Shown here piece after piece: positions 16,991 through 26,282 of a DNA stretch of 64,000 bases. Origin of the DNA: Roseovarius dicentrarchi (GTDB lineage: Bacteria; Pseudomonadota; Alphaproteobacteria; Rhodobacterales; Rhodobacteraceae); contig NZ_QNQP01000010.1 in NCBI RefSeq assembly GCF_003316635.1, positions 52,741-116,740 on the forward strand, in the 5' to 3' direction. The position numbers were made by a program, and so were the translations under genes. The first letter of the stretch is position 1. Every line of letters starts with the position of its first letter. The notes beneath the pieces were generated by a model that saw only the letters and a program-made list of their open reading frames with translations, made no database searches and was not told where the DNA came from.

Positions 16991-18967
16991 TTAATCAAAA
17001 AGTTTGAACAGCTCTTTTGCCGCGCGCCTGGTCACGTCTTCCTTGATCGCATCCTCGAGGGACTGGCCCTCCTGAACGGTGACGCCCAGCTCCTTTTCGA
17101 CGAATTTGTCGATCTCGCGGTCCACCTCTTCGCGGGCCTTTTTCTCAAGCTTCTTGCGCTCTTCCTTGAAATTGAGGTCGATGGCCTTTTCGAGATCCGG
17201 CCGGATGCTGGGGCCGGACCATGGCCCGCGAATACGCACCGGGATGGCCAGACCGCGGCTGTTTTCGCCTTGCAAGAGAACCGGCGTGAACAGGTAGTCG
17301 ATATCGCGCGCGCCAAGGCCGATGCGGCCCTTGCCGGTGGCGGTGGCCAGCGGCATCGACATGGTCAGATCGTCGCCGCGCATATCGCCGTCCTTGATGG
17401 CAAAGCTGGCGCCGACCTCGTCAAATACAGTCGTGCCGCCGCTGCCATCGCCGCTGCGCATCAGCCGGTCCAGATCAAAGCCGCTGATCACGCCGCGCCC
17501 GGTGGCCAGCTTGAGGTTGCCGCTGAGGCTGCGCATGATCGCATCGACCGACTGGCCAACGCCCAGGAAATCAAGGCTGGCCGTGCCGGTGGTTGCAAAG
17601 CGGGTGATACCGGCGGCATCGGTCAACAGGCGCTCCATGTCGATGCCGCGGGCGGTCAGGTCGCCGCCCACCGACAGGCCCGAGCGGTTATTGGCGACCA
17701 CCTGCCCCGCGATGCTGCCGCCGTAACCTTGCAGTTCTTGCAGCTGCACCACCGCGCGCGCGTTGTCGATGGTCAGCAACGCGCGTGTCGCGCCGAAGTT
17801 GAACTGCCCCAAGTCGAGGCTGCTGGCCGTGATCGCGATGTTTGCATCGGCTGCGGCCAATGCGCTGGCGTCAATGGGCGCGGTGGACCAGCCGGCGCTG
17901 GCGGGCTGCGCGGGGCCGCCACCGCCGCCGCCTGCGGGGTCATCTGCTGTCAGGCCCGTCAGATCCAGCGCGCCGGCGCCAAGCTGCGCGGTGATGCGCG
18001 GGCGCGCGCCGGACGTGACCACATCGACATCGCCGGACAGGCTGTTGCCATCAAGCCCCAGCGCCAGATCCCGCAAGGACAGGCGCAGATCCTCAGTCAC
18101 GCTGATCTGGGACTTGATTTTAGCGGACCGCCCCAGCCCCTTTGGCGGCGACGTTGCAGGCAGGCCCAGTGCGGCCATGAAATTGGCGGTGTTGCTGATA
18201 TCTGCACTCAGCTGCCCGTCCAGCTGCGGGGCGGTGGTGGCGCGGCCATCCACGGTGAAGGTGCCGCCGCTGGTGGAAACGGTCAGCGTGACGGGGGATA
18301 CAGCCCCTTCCAGAAACGGGCCGACCGCGCCAAGGCGCCCGCTGACGCGCACGTCCTGCCCTGCGGGGCGCAGGACGCCCTCGAACGTGCCTTCGCCCGC
18401 GTAGGTCGGCCAGCGCATGTCCAGATCCATCCCCGCCATCTGCTGCCGCGTGCCCGAAGCGTGGTCGATATACGTCACAGAGGCATCGGTGATCAGCGCC
18501 CGGTCCAGCGTCAGCGCCAGACGGTCGGATTTGGGCGCCGCCTCCGGCGCGGTGCCGCCCTGTTCGGTTGAGGCGACGCCGGCAACGCCGATCTGCCAGT
18601 TGCCACGCCCGTCCCTGGCACGCTCGATCACGATGCGCGGCTGCACCACTTCCAGCCCGGTGATGCGGATATCGCCCCGGATCAGCGCCATGGCATCGAC
18701 GCCCAGTTTCAGGCTATCGGCGCTGAGCATCGGGCCGCCGGTGCCCCAGTCGGCATTGGCGATGGTCGTCTTGCCAGTGCTGATTCCCAGCACGGGGTAG
18801 AAGCTGATCGAGGTGTCCCCGGTCATCGTGACCTCGCGGCCGGTCATGTCGCTGATGCGTTCGGCGGCGATGCGCGCGATCCGTTCGCCCGGCAGAAAGA
18901 ACAGCGCGCCAGCGGCAATCAGGACCGCGACAAGGACGAACCCCAGAAGTTTTAACAGAAATTTCAT
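16991..18967 (-). CDS. AsmA family protein
   Basis: This 658-residue protein has one N-terminal membrane anchor ([23 protein letters not shown]) and a long beta-rich periplasmic part. It has the AsmA N-terminal signature ISDMTGREVTMTGDTSISFYPVLGI and the C-terminal AsmA domain (LTARGIDMERLLTDAAGITRF...GVISGFDLDRLM). A charged helical tail (FKEERKKLEKKAREEVDREI) follows. AsmA-like proteins are thought to bridge membranes and move phospholipids or affect outer-membrane assembly. Start at 18967, directly before the anchor. Confidence 0.9.
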   Translation of the reverse strand: MKFLLKLLGFVLVAVLIAAGALFFLPGERIARIAAERISDMTGREVTMTGDTSISFYPVLGISTGKTTIANADWGTGGPMLSADSLKLGVDAMALIRGDIRITGLEVVQPRIVIERARDGRGNWQIGVAGVASTEQGGTAPEAAPKSDRLALTLDRALITDASVTYIDHASGTRQQMAGMDLDMRWPTYAGEGTFEGVLRPAGQDVRVSGRLGAVGPFLEGAVSPVTLTVSTSGGTFTVDGRATTAPQLDGQLSADISNTANFMAALGLPATSPPKGLGRSAKIKSQISVTEDLRLSLRDLALGLDGNSLSGDVDVVTSGARPRITAQLGAGALDLTGLTADDPAGGGGGGPAQPASAGWSTAPIDASALAAADANIAITASSLDLGQFNFGATRALLTIDNARAVVQLQELQGYGGSIAGQVVANNRSGLSVGGDLTARGIDMERLLTDAAGITRFATTGTASLDFLGVGQSVDAIMRSLSGNLKLATGRGVISGFDLDRLMRSGDGSGGTTVFDEVGASFAIKDGDMRGDDLTMSMPLATATGKGRIGLGARDIDYLFTPVLLQGENSRGLAIPVRIRGPWSGPSIRPDLEKAIDLNFKEERKKLEKKAREEVDREIDKFVEKELGVTVQEGQSLEDAIKEDVTRRAAKELFKLFD

Positions 18968-19099
18968 GCGAATGCTCTTTGCTCTGCTCCGGCGGCCGGC
19001 GGGACTGCGGCGCTTTTGCATTGGAGTGTAGGCGCGCGGCCCTGCGCCCGCAACAGTTTGCCCCTTTTGCAAGGGCCGTGATGCGTCTATATGCGCCGG

Positions 19100-20476
19100 A
19101 TGAGCATCAATCCCCCCGATCTGCGCCCTGACCAGGCGCGCGCGCGTCTGGCGCAAGACCCCAAACGCGACGGCCAGCCGACCATTGGCATGGTGTCACT
19201 GGGCTGCCCCAAGGCGCTGGTGGACAGCGAGCGCATCCTGACGCGGCTGCGCGCCGAAGGCTATGGCATCTCGCCCGATTATGTCGGCGCCGATGCGGTG
19301 ATCGTGAACACCTGCGGGTTTCTGGACAGCGCCAAGGCCGAAAGCCTGAGCGCGATTGGCGAGGCGCTGCGCGAGAATGGCAGGGTGATCGTGACGGGCT
19401 GCCTGGGGGCCGAGCCGGACTATATCACCGGCGCGCATCCCCGCGTGCTGGCCGTGACCGGCCCGCACCAGTATGAGCAGGTGCTGGACGCGGTGCATGC
19501 CGCCGTGCCGCCGCAGCCTGATCCCTTTATTGACCTCTTGCCGAAGTCGGCGGTCAGTTTGACACCTAGACATTACTCTTATCTAAAGATTTCCGAGGGT
19601 TGCAACCACAAGTGCAAGTTCTGCATCATCCCGGACATGCGCGGAAAACTGGCCTCGCGCCCGGCACATGCGGTGCTGCGCGAGGCGGAAAAGCTGGTCG
19701 ATAATGGCGTGCGCGAATTGCTGGTGATCTCTCAGGATACATCGGCCTATGGCGTCGATATCAAACACGCCGAGGAGCGCGGCCACCGCGCCCATATCAC
19801 TGATCTGGCACGCGACCTGGGATCGCTTGGCGCCTGGGTGCGGCTGCATTACGTCTATCCCTACCCGCATGTGCGCAACCTGATCCCGCTGATGGCGGAC
19901 GGGCTGGTGCTGCCTTACCTCGACATTCCGTTCCAGCACGCGCATCCCGATGTGCTGCGCCGCATGGCGCGCCCGGCGGCGGCGGCAAAAACGCTGGACG
20001 AGATTGCCGCATGGCGTGATATCTGCCCAGACATCACCCTGCGCAGCACCTTCATTGTCGGCTATCCCGGCGAGACGGAGGCCGAATTCCAGACCCTGCT
20101 GGACTGGCTGGACGAGGCGCAGCTGGATCGGGTGGGATGTTTTCAGTATGAAAACGTGGCCGGTGCCCGGTCGGCTGACTTGCCGGATCATGTGCCGGAT
20201 GAGGTCAAGCAGGACCGCTGGGATCGCTTCATGGAAAAGGCGCAGGCCATTTCCGTGGATAAACTGGCGGCCAAGGTTGGATCTGTGCAAGAGGTTATCG
20301 TCGATGATATCGACGAGGACGGCATTGCCACCTGCCGCACCAAGGCGGATGCGCCCGAAATTGACGGCAATCTGTTCATTGATGAGGGCACGGATGATAT
20401 CGCCGTTGGCGACATCGTCCGCGTGCTGGTCGATGAGGCGGGCGAGTATGACCTGTGGGGCACGGTTGCGCGCTAA
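19100..20476 (+). CDS. rimO: Ribosomal protein S12 methylthiotransferase RimO
   Basis: This 458-residue radical-SAM enzyme methylthiolates the conserved Asp of ribosomal protein S12. The UPF0004 domain carries Cys36, Cys72 and Cys101 (SLGCPK, NTCGF, TGCLG). The radical-SAM cluster motif is CNHKCKFC (Cys168, 172, 175), followed by [10 protein letters not shown], and a C-terminal TRAM domain is present. An in-frame ATG nine bases upstream (19091) is possible; the [10 protein letters not shown] start is more like relatives. Confidence 0.96.
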   Translation: MSINPPDLRPDQARARLAQDPKRDGQPTIGMVSLGCPKALVDSERILTRLRAEGYGISPDYVGADAVIVNTCGFLDSAKAESLSAIGEALRENGRVIVTGCLGAEPDYITGAHPRVLAVTGPHQYEQVLDAVHAAVPPQPDPFIDLLPKSAVSLTPRHYSYLKISEGCNHKCKFCIIPDMRGKLASRPAHAVLREAEKLVDNGVRELLVISQDTSAYGVDIKHAEERGHRAHITDLARDLGSLGAWVRLHYVYPYPHVRNLIPLMADGLVLPYLDIPFQHAHPDVLRRMARPAAAAKTLDEIAAWRDICPDITLRSTFIVGYPGETEAEFQTLLDWLDEAQLDRVGCFQYENVAGARSADLPDHVPDEVKQDRWDRFMEKAQAISVDKLAAKVGSVQEVIVDDIDEDGIATCRTKADAPEIDGNLFIDEGTDDIAVGDIVRVLVDEAGEYDLWGTVAR

Positions 20477-20482
20477 CCGCGC

Positions 20483-20839
20483 CTAGCCTGCATACGCCGC
20501 CAGCCATTCATCCACGCAGGTTTGCACATGGCGGAACCTGTCGCCGCCCAGATGCTTGCCGCCGTACCAGCGGGTGACGACGATCAGCTGGCCGGTCACT
20601 TCGGCGCGCTCCAGCATGCGGATGATGACCATCCCTGCCCCGGCTTCGCCATCATCGCCCTTGAGGGGCGTGCCATCGGGCAGGATTACCCCCCATGTGT
20701 TATGCGTCGCCTTGGCGAATTTCTTGTCGCGCTTCAGATCCTTCAGGAACGCATCCACATCCTCCCGCGTCGCAGCGGGGCCACCGGAGACCGCGTATTT
20801 CGATCCGCGGTCGCTGACAATGCCGGTCAGTTGCCGCAT
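20483..20839 (-). CDS. IMPACT/YigZ N-terminal domain protein, single domain
   Basis: This 118-residue protein has the UPF0029 (IMPACT) core: KATHNTWGVILPDG, KGDDGEAGAGMVII and VVTRWYGGKHLGGDRF. Usual YigZ proteins have about 200 residues with a second C-terminal domain; that domain is absent here. It overlaps the preceding M48 gene by one base (TGATG), so translation is coupled, and ends 6 nt from the convergent rimO stop. Confidence 0.85.
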   Translation of the reverse strand: MRQLTGIVSDRGSKYAVSGGPAATREDVDAFLKDLKRDKKFAKATHNTWGVILPDGTPLKGDDGEAGAGMVIIRMLERAEVTGQLIVVTRWYGGKHLGGDRFRHVQTCVDEWLAAYAG

Positions 20840-21543
20840 CAGAGGCTGGCGTCGACCCGGCGCACCGTCTCGATCCGCTTGGCGTTGGGCGGGTGCGTCC
20901 CAAGGAAGCGGTCGCCCGGATCGGCGATCTGGGTAAAGAACGCGGCGCCGCGCACCGGATCATACCCGGCGCGGCGGGTGATGATCGTGCCCAGCGCGTC
21001 TGCCTCCAGCTCGTAATCCTTGGAATAGGTGCGCGCGCCCAGACCCGCGCCCAGATCGGTCGCGCTTTGCACCGCGCCCTGGCTGGCGCCGGTAATCGAG
21101 GCAAGCCCGCCCAGCAGGATCGCGCCGGCCATGGCATTGGTGCGCTGGCGGTCCAGATGGCCGCTGATGTGGTGCGCGGCCTCGTGGCCCATGACAAAGG
21201 CCAGCTCGTCGGGGTTTCGCACTTCGGCGATCAGCGCAAGGTTGAAGGCCAGCACGGGCCTGCCCTGCTTGTCCACGGTCTGAAACGCGTTGGCAGGCTG
21301 GCCGGGACGGTCATCCACAACGATGCGGAAATCGCAATTCGCGCCTTGCGCGCGGGCGCGGCACTCGCGTTCGGCCACGGGTTCAACCGCAGCGACAACC
21401 GCCTTGAATTGAGACAGTTTGGCCGATGTGGGCGTTGATATCGTAGCGCGCGGCGGGGCGGTGCCGGACTGCTGTTGCGGCGCGGGACCGGCCACGTCGC
21501 AGGCCGCCAGTGCCAGAACGCAAAGAAGCGTCAGTTTACGCAT
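20839..21543 (-). CDS. M48 family metallopeptidase lipoprotein
   Basis: This 234-residue protein has a lipoprotein signal with lipobox LAAC (Cys15). The zinc motif is HEAAH at 120-124 (GHEAAHHISGH), with the third ligand Glu in YELEADALG. The family includes LoiP/YcaL-type periplasmic peptidases that degrade misfolded outer-membrane proteins. The ATG at 21543 follows GGAG. The closing segment LGTHPPNAKRIETV is typical of the family. Confidence 0.92.
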   Translation of the reverse strand: MRKLTLLCVLALAACDVAGPAPQQQSGTAPPRATISTPTSAKLSQFKAVVAAVEPVAERECRARAQGANCDFRIVVDDRPGQPANAFQTVDKQGRPVLAFNLALIAEVRNPDELAFVMGHEAAHHISGHLDRQRTNAMAGAILLGGLASITGASQGAVQSATDLGAGLGARTYSKDYELEADALGTIITRRAGYDPVRGAAFFTQIADPGDRFLGTHPPNAKRIETVRRVDASL

Positions 21544-21680
21544 TAAGGATCTCCGATCGACTGATTTGGGGCAGTTTATCCATGGCGGCCTTTGAGGGCC
21601 AGCAGCTTTGTGACGCCCTTGCAAGGCGCCGCCGATGCGGCCAGACTTGGACCAAACGGTACTGCGGGGAGGTGTTTCAG

Positions 21681-21950
21681 ATGTTTTCAATCGAACATGA
21701 TTTTGACGCGACCGTGATCACACTGGTCGATGATTTCGCGCCCCCCGGTCCGGGCGTTGCCGCGCCGCCCTTGCAGGAGGATGTGATCATCAACGCCTTT
21801 CAGGAATGCGTGACGATCAACCAGTTCGATCCGCGCCTGAATGAAATGCGCACCATCACCCTGTCGATGGCGCAGCTGCGCGATCTGGCCGCGGCGCTGA
21901 ACCTGCCCGAGGGGGTCTATAGCCAGGCGCCGACGGGCCCCGCCCCTTGA
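21681..21950 (+). CDS. Conserved hypothetical protein
   Basis: This 89-residue acidic soluble protein (MFSIEHDFDATVITLVDD...QLRDLAAALNLPEGVY) has no membrane segment or signal. The ATG at 21681 follows GGGGAGG at good spacing; the frame is open further upstream but without a ribosome site. It is divergent from the M48 gene. I do not recognise its function. Confidence 0.72.
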   Translation: MFSIEHDFDATVITLVDDFAPPGPGVAAPPLQEDVIINAFQECVTINQFDPRLNEMRTITLSMAQLRDLAAALNLPEGVYSQAPTGPAP

Positions 21951-22002
21951 TTCGGCAGCGCGTCATCCCGACATATGTGACTGAATGACAACGGAGAATG
22001 CC

Positions 22003-22584
22003 ATGCCTGCCCCGAACCCCGAAGCCTTGGAATTTTTGCAGACGCGCCGCTCGCGCCCTGCCAAGACGCTGGGCCTTCCGGTGCCGACCCGTGCGCAGCT
22101 GATCCCCCTGCTGACCGCCGCCGCCCGCGCCCCCGATCATGGCAAGCTGGAGCCGTGGAGGTTTATCGTGCTGGGCCGCGCGGCGCTGGACCGGCTGTCG
22201 GCGGCGGTGCCCACCTGCGACGCCGCGCAGGGGCTGGATGACAAGGCCATCGCCAAGGCGCGCAAGCAGTTCGATGATGCCGCACTGGCCGTTGCCGTGA
22301 TCGAAATACAGCGCCCCTCACCCAAGATTCCGGCGATCGAACAGACGTATTCGGCCGGGGCGGTGTGCCTTGGGCTGCTGAATGCCGCGCTGGCGGCCGG
22401 CTGGGGCGCCAACTGGCTGTCGGGCTGGCCCAGCCACGACCGCAGCTTCATTCGCGATGCGCTGAACCTGACCGAGGCCGAGCGTGTGGCAGGCTTCATC
22501 CATATCGGCACCGAAACCGATACCCCGCCCGAACGGCCTCGCCCCGATATCGATGCGATCACCACCTGGGATGTGGACGCATGA
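22003..22584 (+). CDS. Nitroreductase family protein
   Basis: This 193-residue flavoprotein resembles the small single-domain nitroreductases of the YdjA type. It has the FMN-binding start EFLQTRRSRPAKTLG, APDHGKLEPWRFIVL, and the C-terminal GWGANWLSGWPSHD and GFIHIGTE. The ATG at 22003 follows CGGAG; an ATG at 21985 lacks a ribosome site. The stop overlaps the next start (ATGA). Confidence 0.92.
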   Translation: MPAPNPEALEFLQTRRSRPAKTLGLPVPTRAQLIPLLTAAARAPDHGKLEPWRFIVLGRAALDRLSAAVPTCDAAQGLDDKAIAKARKQFDDAALAVAVIEIQRPSPKIPAIEQTYSAGAVCLGLLNAALAAGWGANWLSGWPSHDRSFIRDALNLTEAERVAGFIHIGTETDTPPERPRPDIDAITTWDVDA

Positions 22585-23285
22585 TTTTTGCCAGCGTCGC
22601 CAAGGCTTTGGCGCAGATGGGCGACCGGCGATTCCGGCGCGTTCTGTTTCTGGGGCTGGCGCTGACCGTGGCGCTGCTGTTTGCGGCCTATGCCGGGGTG
22701 CTTTTGCTGGTCAGTTGGCTGACCGGCGATGTCGTGACCCTGCCGCTGGTGGGCGAGGTGCGATGGGTCGACGACCTGCTGGGCTGGAGCAGTTTGGTGC
22801 TGATGCTGACCATGTCGGTTTTTTTGATGATGCCGGTCGCCTCGGCCATCACGTCGCTGTTTCTGGACGATGTCGCCGCGGCGGTGGAGGCGCGACATTA
22901 CCCCGATCTGCCGCCGGTCCCGCGCCTGCCGTGGATGGATACGGTGCGCGACACGCTGTCGTTTCTGGGGGTGTTGATCGGCGCCAATATCGTGGCGCTG
23001 TTTCTCTATGCCATCCTGCCCTTTGCCACGCTGGGCATTTTCTGGGCGCTGAACGGGTTTTTGCTGGGCCGCGAATATTTTCAGCTGGCGGCGATGCGGC
23101 GGCTGGGCCGCGCCGGGGCGCGCGATTTGCGCCGCAGGCATTGGCCACGGATCTGGCTGGCGGGTGTGCTGATGGCAATCCCGCTCAGCGTGCCGTTACT
23201 GAACCTGCTGATCCCGATCCTGGGCGCCGCAACATTTACCCACCTAGTCCACGCTCTTCAATCGGGCCGGGTCCGAAGCGCGTGA
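22581..23285 (+). CDS. EI24 domain membrane protein (CysZ-like)
   Basis: This 234-residue protein has about four or five membrane segments (LFLGLALTVALLFAAYAGVLLLV, LVLMLTMSVFLMMPVASAITSLFL, LSFLGVLIGANIVALFLYAI, LAGVLMAIPLSVPLLNLLIPIL) and the signature ITSLFLDDVAAAVEARHYP. This is the EI24/CysZ family; CysZ imports sulfate, but no sulfate genes are nearby. It is coupled to the nitroreductase by an ATGA overlap. Its last 50 nt overlap the convergent DUF1467 gene. Confidence 0.86.
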   Translation: MIFASVAKALAQMGDRRFRRVLFLGLALTVALLFAAYAGVLLLVSWLTGDVVTLPLVGEVRWVDDLLGWSSLVLMLTMSVFLMMPVASAITSLFLDDVAAAVEARHYPDLPPVPRLPWMDTVRDTLSFLGVLIGANIVALFLYAILPFATLGIFWALNGFLLGREYFQLAAMRRLGRAGARDLRRRHWPRIWLAGVLMAIPLSVPLLNLLIPILGAATFTHLVHALQSGRVRSA

Positions 23286-23534
23286 ACAGGTCAATATCCT
23301 CCAGCGTGATCTGACCTGTCAGAATGATCCACGCCGTCAGCCCCCAGATCGCCAGCGCGACGGCAGTGGCGATCCACGCCTTTTTCTTCAAATCGTGGCG
23401 CTGCGGTGATCCCTTGTGCGTACCGGGAACGATGTCGCCCGCCTCCCCTTGGGTTTGCAGGCGAATCGGGATGGCCACCATAAAGGTCATCGCCCAGATC
23501 ACGGCATACAGGACCAGACCCGTCATCGGTCCCA

Positions 23535-23535
<1 letters not shown>
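23236..23535 (-). CDS. DUF1467 family membrane protein
   Basis: This 99-residue protein has two membrane spans (LVLYAVIWAMTFMVAIPI and WIATAVALAIWGLTAWIIL) separated by a loop with GDIVPGTHKGSP, the usual DUF1467 signature. It is widespread in alphaproteobacteria beside mce or proline-tRNA synthetase. It overlaps the epimerase stop by one base (TGATG). Its 3' end overlaps the EI24 gene by 50 nt. Confidence 0.88.
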
Positions 23536-23939
<404 letters not shown>

Positions 23940-24072
23940 GGGCTGTCCTTTCGGTAACTGCGGGGCGCGTTTCCCGCATGTTATCGCGCGCAGGCGCGGC
24001 CATGGCAAGCGGGCGCTGTGACGCATGAGGCGGCAACAGGGCTGCGACACTGCCCAATTTCTGCCGCGGGCG

Positions 24073-24087
24073 TTAACCCCGCGTTAG
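24073..24087 (+). promoter_or_regulatory. Near-perfect CtrA-type box upstream of the response regulator
   Basis: TTAACCCCGCGTTAG fits TTAA-N7-TTAA except for the last base. It lies 51 nt before the response-regulator ATG, a suitable promoter position. One short motif alone is weak evidence. Confidence 0.45.
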
Positions 24088-24137
24088 CCAACTATGCGTA
24101 ACGCTGTCTCCAGATGCTGCCAAAAGGAGACACGCGC

Positions 24138-24854
24138 ATGGACGATCTGCCGGGCCTGAACCCCATCACCAACCCAACCGCCGCCCGCCCCCTGCTGGGC
24201 ATGACCATTCTGGTGGTCGAGGACAGCCTTTATGCCTGTGACGCAATGCGATTGATGTGCCTGCATTCGGGCGCGCGGATCCGGCGGGCCGATTGCCTGC
24301 GCTCGGCGCGGCGCCACCTTTCGGTCTATCGCCCGACGGTGGTGATCGTCGATCTGGGCCTGCCCGACGGGTCCGGGCTGGACCTGATCGCCGAACTGGC
24401 AAGCGCGGAGCCGCGCGTGACGTCGATCATCGCCACCAGCGGGCTGGACGGCGCCGAGGCGCGCGCATTGGCCGCCGGTGCCGGGGCGTTTCTGGCCAAG
24501 CCCTTGACCAATCTGGGCGTTTTCCAGCAAACGGTCCTTGGCACCCTGCCCGATGATCGCAAACCATGCGGCCCGCGCATCCTGCGGGACGAGGATATCT
24601 GCCCCGATCCGCTCGCCTATCGCGATGACATGGTTCACGTGTCCAACCTGCTGGACGAACACCACGGCGGTCCTGTGCTGGACTATGTCGCGCAATTCCT
24701 TGGCGGCGTTGCACGCTCTGCCGATGACCTCCAGTTGGCCCAGGCGGCCGACGCGCTGGCGGATGCCGGTCACGGCGGCGCCGCGCTGAACAGCCGCCTG
24801 GCACAGGTTGCCGGGCTGGTGCAGGAGCGGCTGGCAGGCCGCGTGGCGATGTGA
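24138..24854 (+). CDS. Response regulator with an unassigned C-terminal region
   Basis: This 238-residue protein has an N-terminal receiver domain with acidic Glu28/Asp29 (VVEDS), phospho-acceptor Asp72 (VIVDLGLPDGSG), Thr100 (IIATSG) and Lys121 (FLAKP). The C-terminal 100 residues contain no helix-turn-helix and no enzyme motif that I can see; they are helical (VSNLLDEHHGGPVLDYVAQFL). No histidine kinase is adjacent. The ATG at 24138 follows AAAGGAG. A CtrA-type box lies upstream, so it may belong to the CtrA circuit. Confidence 0.88.
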   Translation: MDDLPGLNPITNPTAARPLLGMTILVVEDSLYACDAMRLMCLHSGARIRRADCLRSARRHLSVYRPTVVIVDLGLPDGSGLDLIAELASAEPRVTSIIATSGLDGAEARALAAGAGAFLAKPLTNLGVFQQTVLGTLPDDRKPCGPRILRDEDICPDPLAYRDDMVHVSNLLDEHHGGPVLDYVAQFLGGVARSADDLQLAQAADALADAGHGGAALNSRLAQVAGLVQERLAGRVAM

Positions 24855-25010
24855 TCAAGCCGCGCAGCGCGGCTTGCTGTGGATCCGGATGCGAACGTAA
24901 TTGATACGGCGCAAAGCTGCGGCCGGCGCCAGACGCGCACCTGTCAAAAACCGCTTCCCCTGCCTGCGCCAACATCTATGGTTGGCGGGAACCGATAGAA
25001 GGCACGCCAC

Positions 25011-25730
25011 ATGACCGATCCACGCCCGCGCGGCCCAATCGTCGAAGGTTGGGCGCCCCCGCCCGCCCCCGCGCATACATCAATGGAGGGCGCCCATGTC
25101 CGGCTGGAGGCGCTGGACGCTGCCCGCCACGCGGCGCTGCTGTTTCAGGCGTTCGACGGCGATGATACGGTCTGGGATTACATGCCAGCCGGGCCGTTTG
25201 CCGCATCATCGCAATTTCATCGCTGGATGCGTGATATCACCGCGTCCCCCGATTACGTATTTTACGCCATCTACGACAAGAATCGCGAGGCGTATGGCGG
25301 ATTTGCGTCCTACCTGCGGGTGCAGCCCGCCGCCGGGTCGATCGAGGTCGGATATATCGCCATGGCGCCGCAGCTTCAGCGCACGATTGCCGCGACCGAG
25401 GCGATGTATCTGATGATGGCGTGGGCCTTTCGCGCAGGCTATCGCCGCTATGAATGGAAATGCGACGCGCTCAACGCACCGTCACGCCGCGCGGCGCAGC
25501 GTCTGGGCCTGAGTTACGAGGGGATTTTCCGGCAGGCCACCGTGGTCAAGGGGCGCAACCGGGACACCGCATGGTTCGCCGCCATCGACAAGGATTGGCC
25601 CGCACTGGACGAGGCGTTTCGCCTGTGGCTGGATGACTCCAACTTTGACGCAGGCGGTCGGCAGAAATCATCGCTCAGCGATCTGACCCGGCTGGTGCGC
25701 GTGACCGATGACCCCGGCATTTCGCCCTGA
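25011..25730 (+). CDS. GNAT family N-acetyltransferase
   Basis: This 239-residue protein belongs to the RimJ/RimL-type GNAT group: VRLEALDAARHAALLFQA, WDYMPAGPF, GGFASYLRVQPAAGSIEVGYI, and the acetyl-CoA-binding region near LQRTIAATEAMYLMM, then KCDALNAPSRRAAQRLGLSYEG. The substrate is unknown, possibly a protein N-terminus or a small amine. It is monocistronic by spacing. Confidence 0.92.
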   Translation: MTDPRPRGPIVEGWAPPPAPAHTSMEGAHVRLEALDAARHAALLFQAFDGDDTVWDYMPAGPFAASSQFHRWMRDITASPDYVFYAIYDKNREAYGGFASYLRVQPAAGSIEVGYIAMAPQLQRTIAATEAMYLMMAWAFRAGYRRYEWKCDALNAPSRRAAQRLGLSYEGIFRQATVVKGRNRDTAWFAAIDKDWPALDEAFRLWLDDSNFDAGGRQKSSLSDLTRLVRVTDDPGISP

Positions 25731-25790
25731 CGCGCGGAACCAGCGCAGGCATTCGGCGTTCGTTTGGGATAAAACCAAGGAGTTGCACCG

Positions 25791-26267
25791 ATGTCCGATA
25801 TTTATTCCGCTATCAAAGACGACCACGACCGCCACCGCGAATTGCTGAAGCGTATTGCAAATACCAGCGGCGCCTCGGACGACCGCAAGCAGGCGTGGCA
25901 GGAGTTTTACAACGACGTCAAAAGCCACGGCGCCGCCGAGGAGGAAACGTTTTATTCCAAGCTGATCTCCAAGACATGGGGACAGGATTCGGCCCGTCAT
26001 TCGGTACACGAGCATCAGCAGATCGACGACCTGCTGGAAGAGCTGCGCGACATGGACATGGCCGAGGGGGCGTGGCTGCAGAAGTTCAAGACGCTGCGCC
26101 ATGATTACGAGCATCACATCGACGAAGAAGAAGACGAGGTGTTTGCGCGCGCCCGCGAAGTCATTTCAGAGGACGAGATCGAAGGCTACGGCGCGCGGTT
26201 TCTTGAGCGCAAGAAAGAAGAGCGCAAGCTGATCGAGCAAAAGCGCGAGGACAGTCTGGAGGACTGA
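25791..26267 (+). CDS. Hemerythrin HHE domain protein
   Basis: This 158-residue helical cytoplasmic protein has likely di-iron ligands in KDDHDRHRELLK, SHGAAEEETFYS, HEHQQIDDLLEEL and YEHHIDEEEDEVFA, the HHE pattern. Such proteins bind oxygen or nitric oxide, or take part in iron-sulfur repair. A charged C-terminal helix (RKKEERKLIEQKRED) follows. AAGGAG precedes the ATG. Confidence 0.9.
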   Translation: MSDIYSAIKDDHDRHRELLKRIANTSGASDDRKQAWQEFYNDVKSHGAAEEETFYSKLISKTWGQDSARHSVHEHQQIDDLLEELRDMDMAEGAWLQKFKTLRHDYEHHIDEEEDEVFARAREVISEDEIEGYGARFLERKKEERKLIEQKREDSLED

Positions 26268-26282
26268 CCCCGCGCCGCTGCG

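Noticed and set aside
16973..18571. A 532-codon plus-strand frame opposite the AsmA gene
   Set aside because: Antisense shadow with Ala/Arg/Gln-rich composition; the minus-strand protein has clear AsmA motifs.
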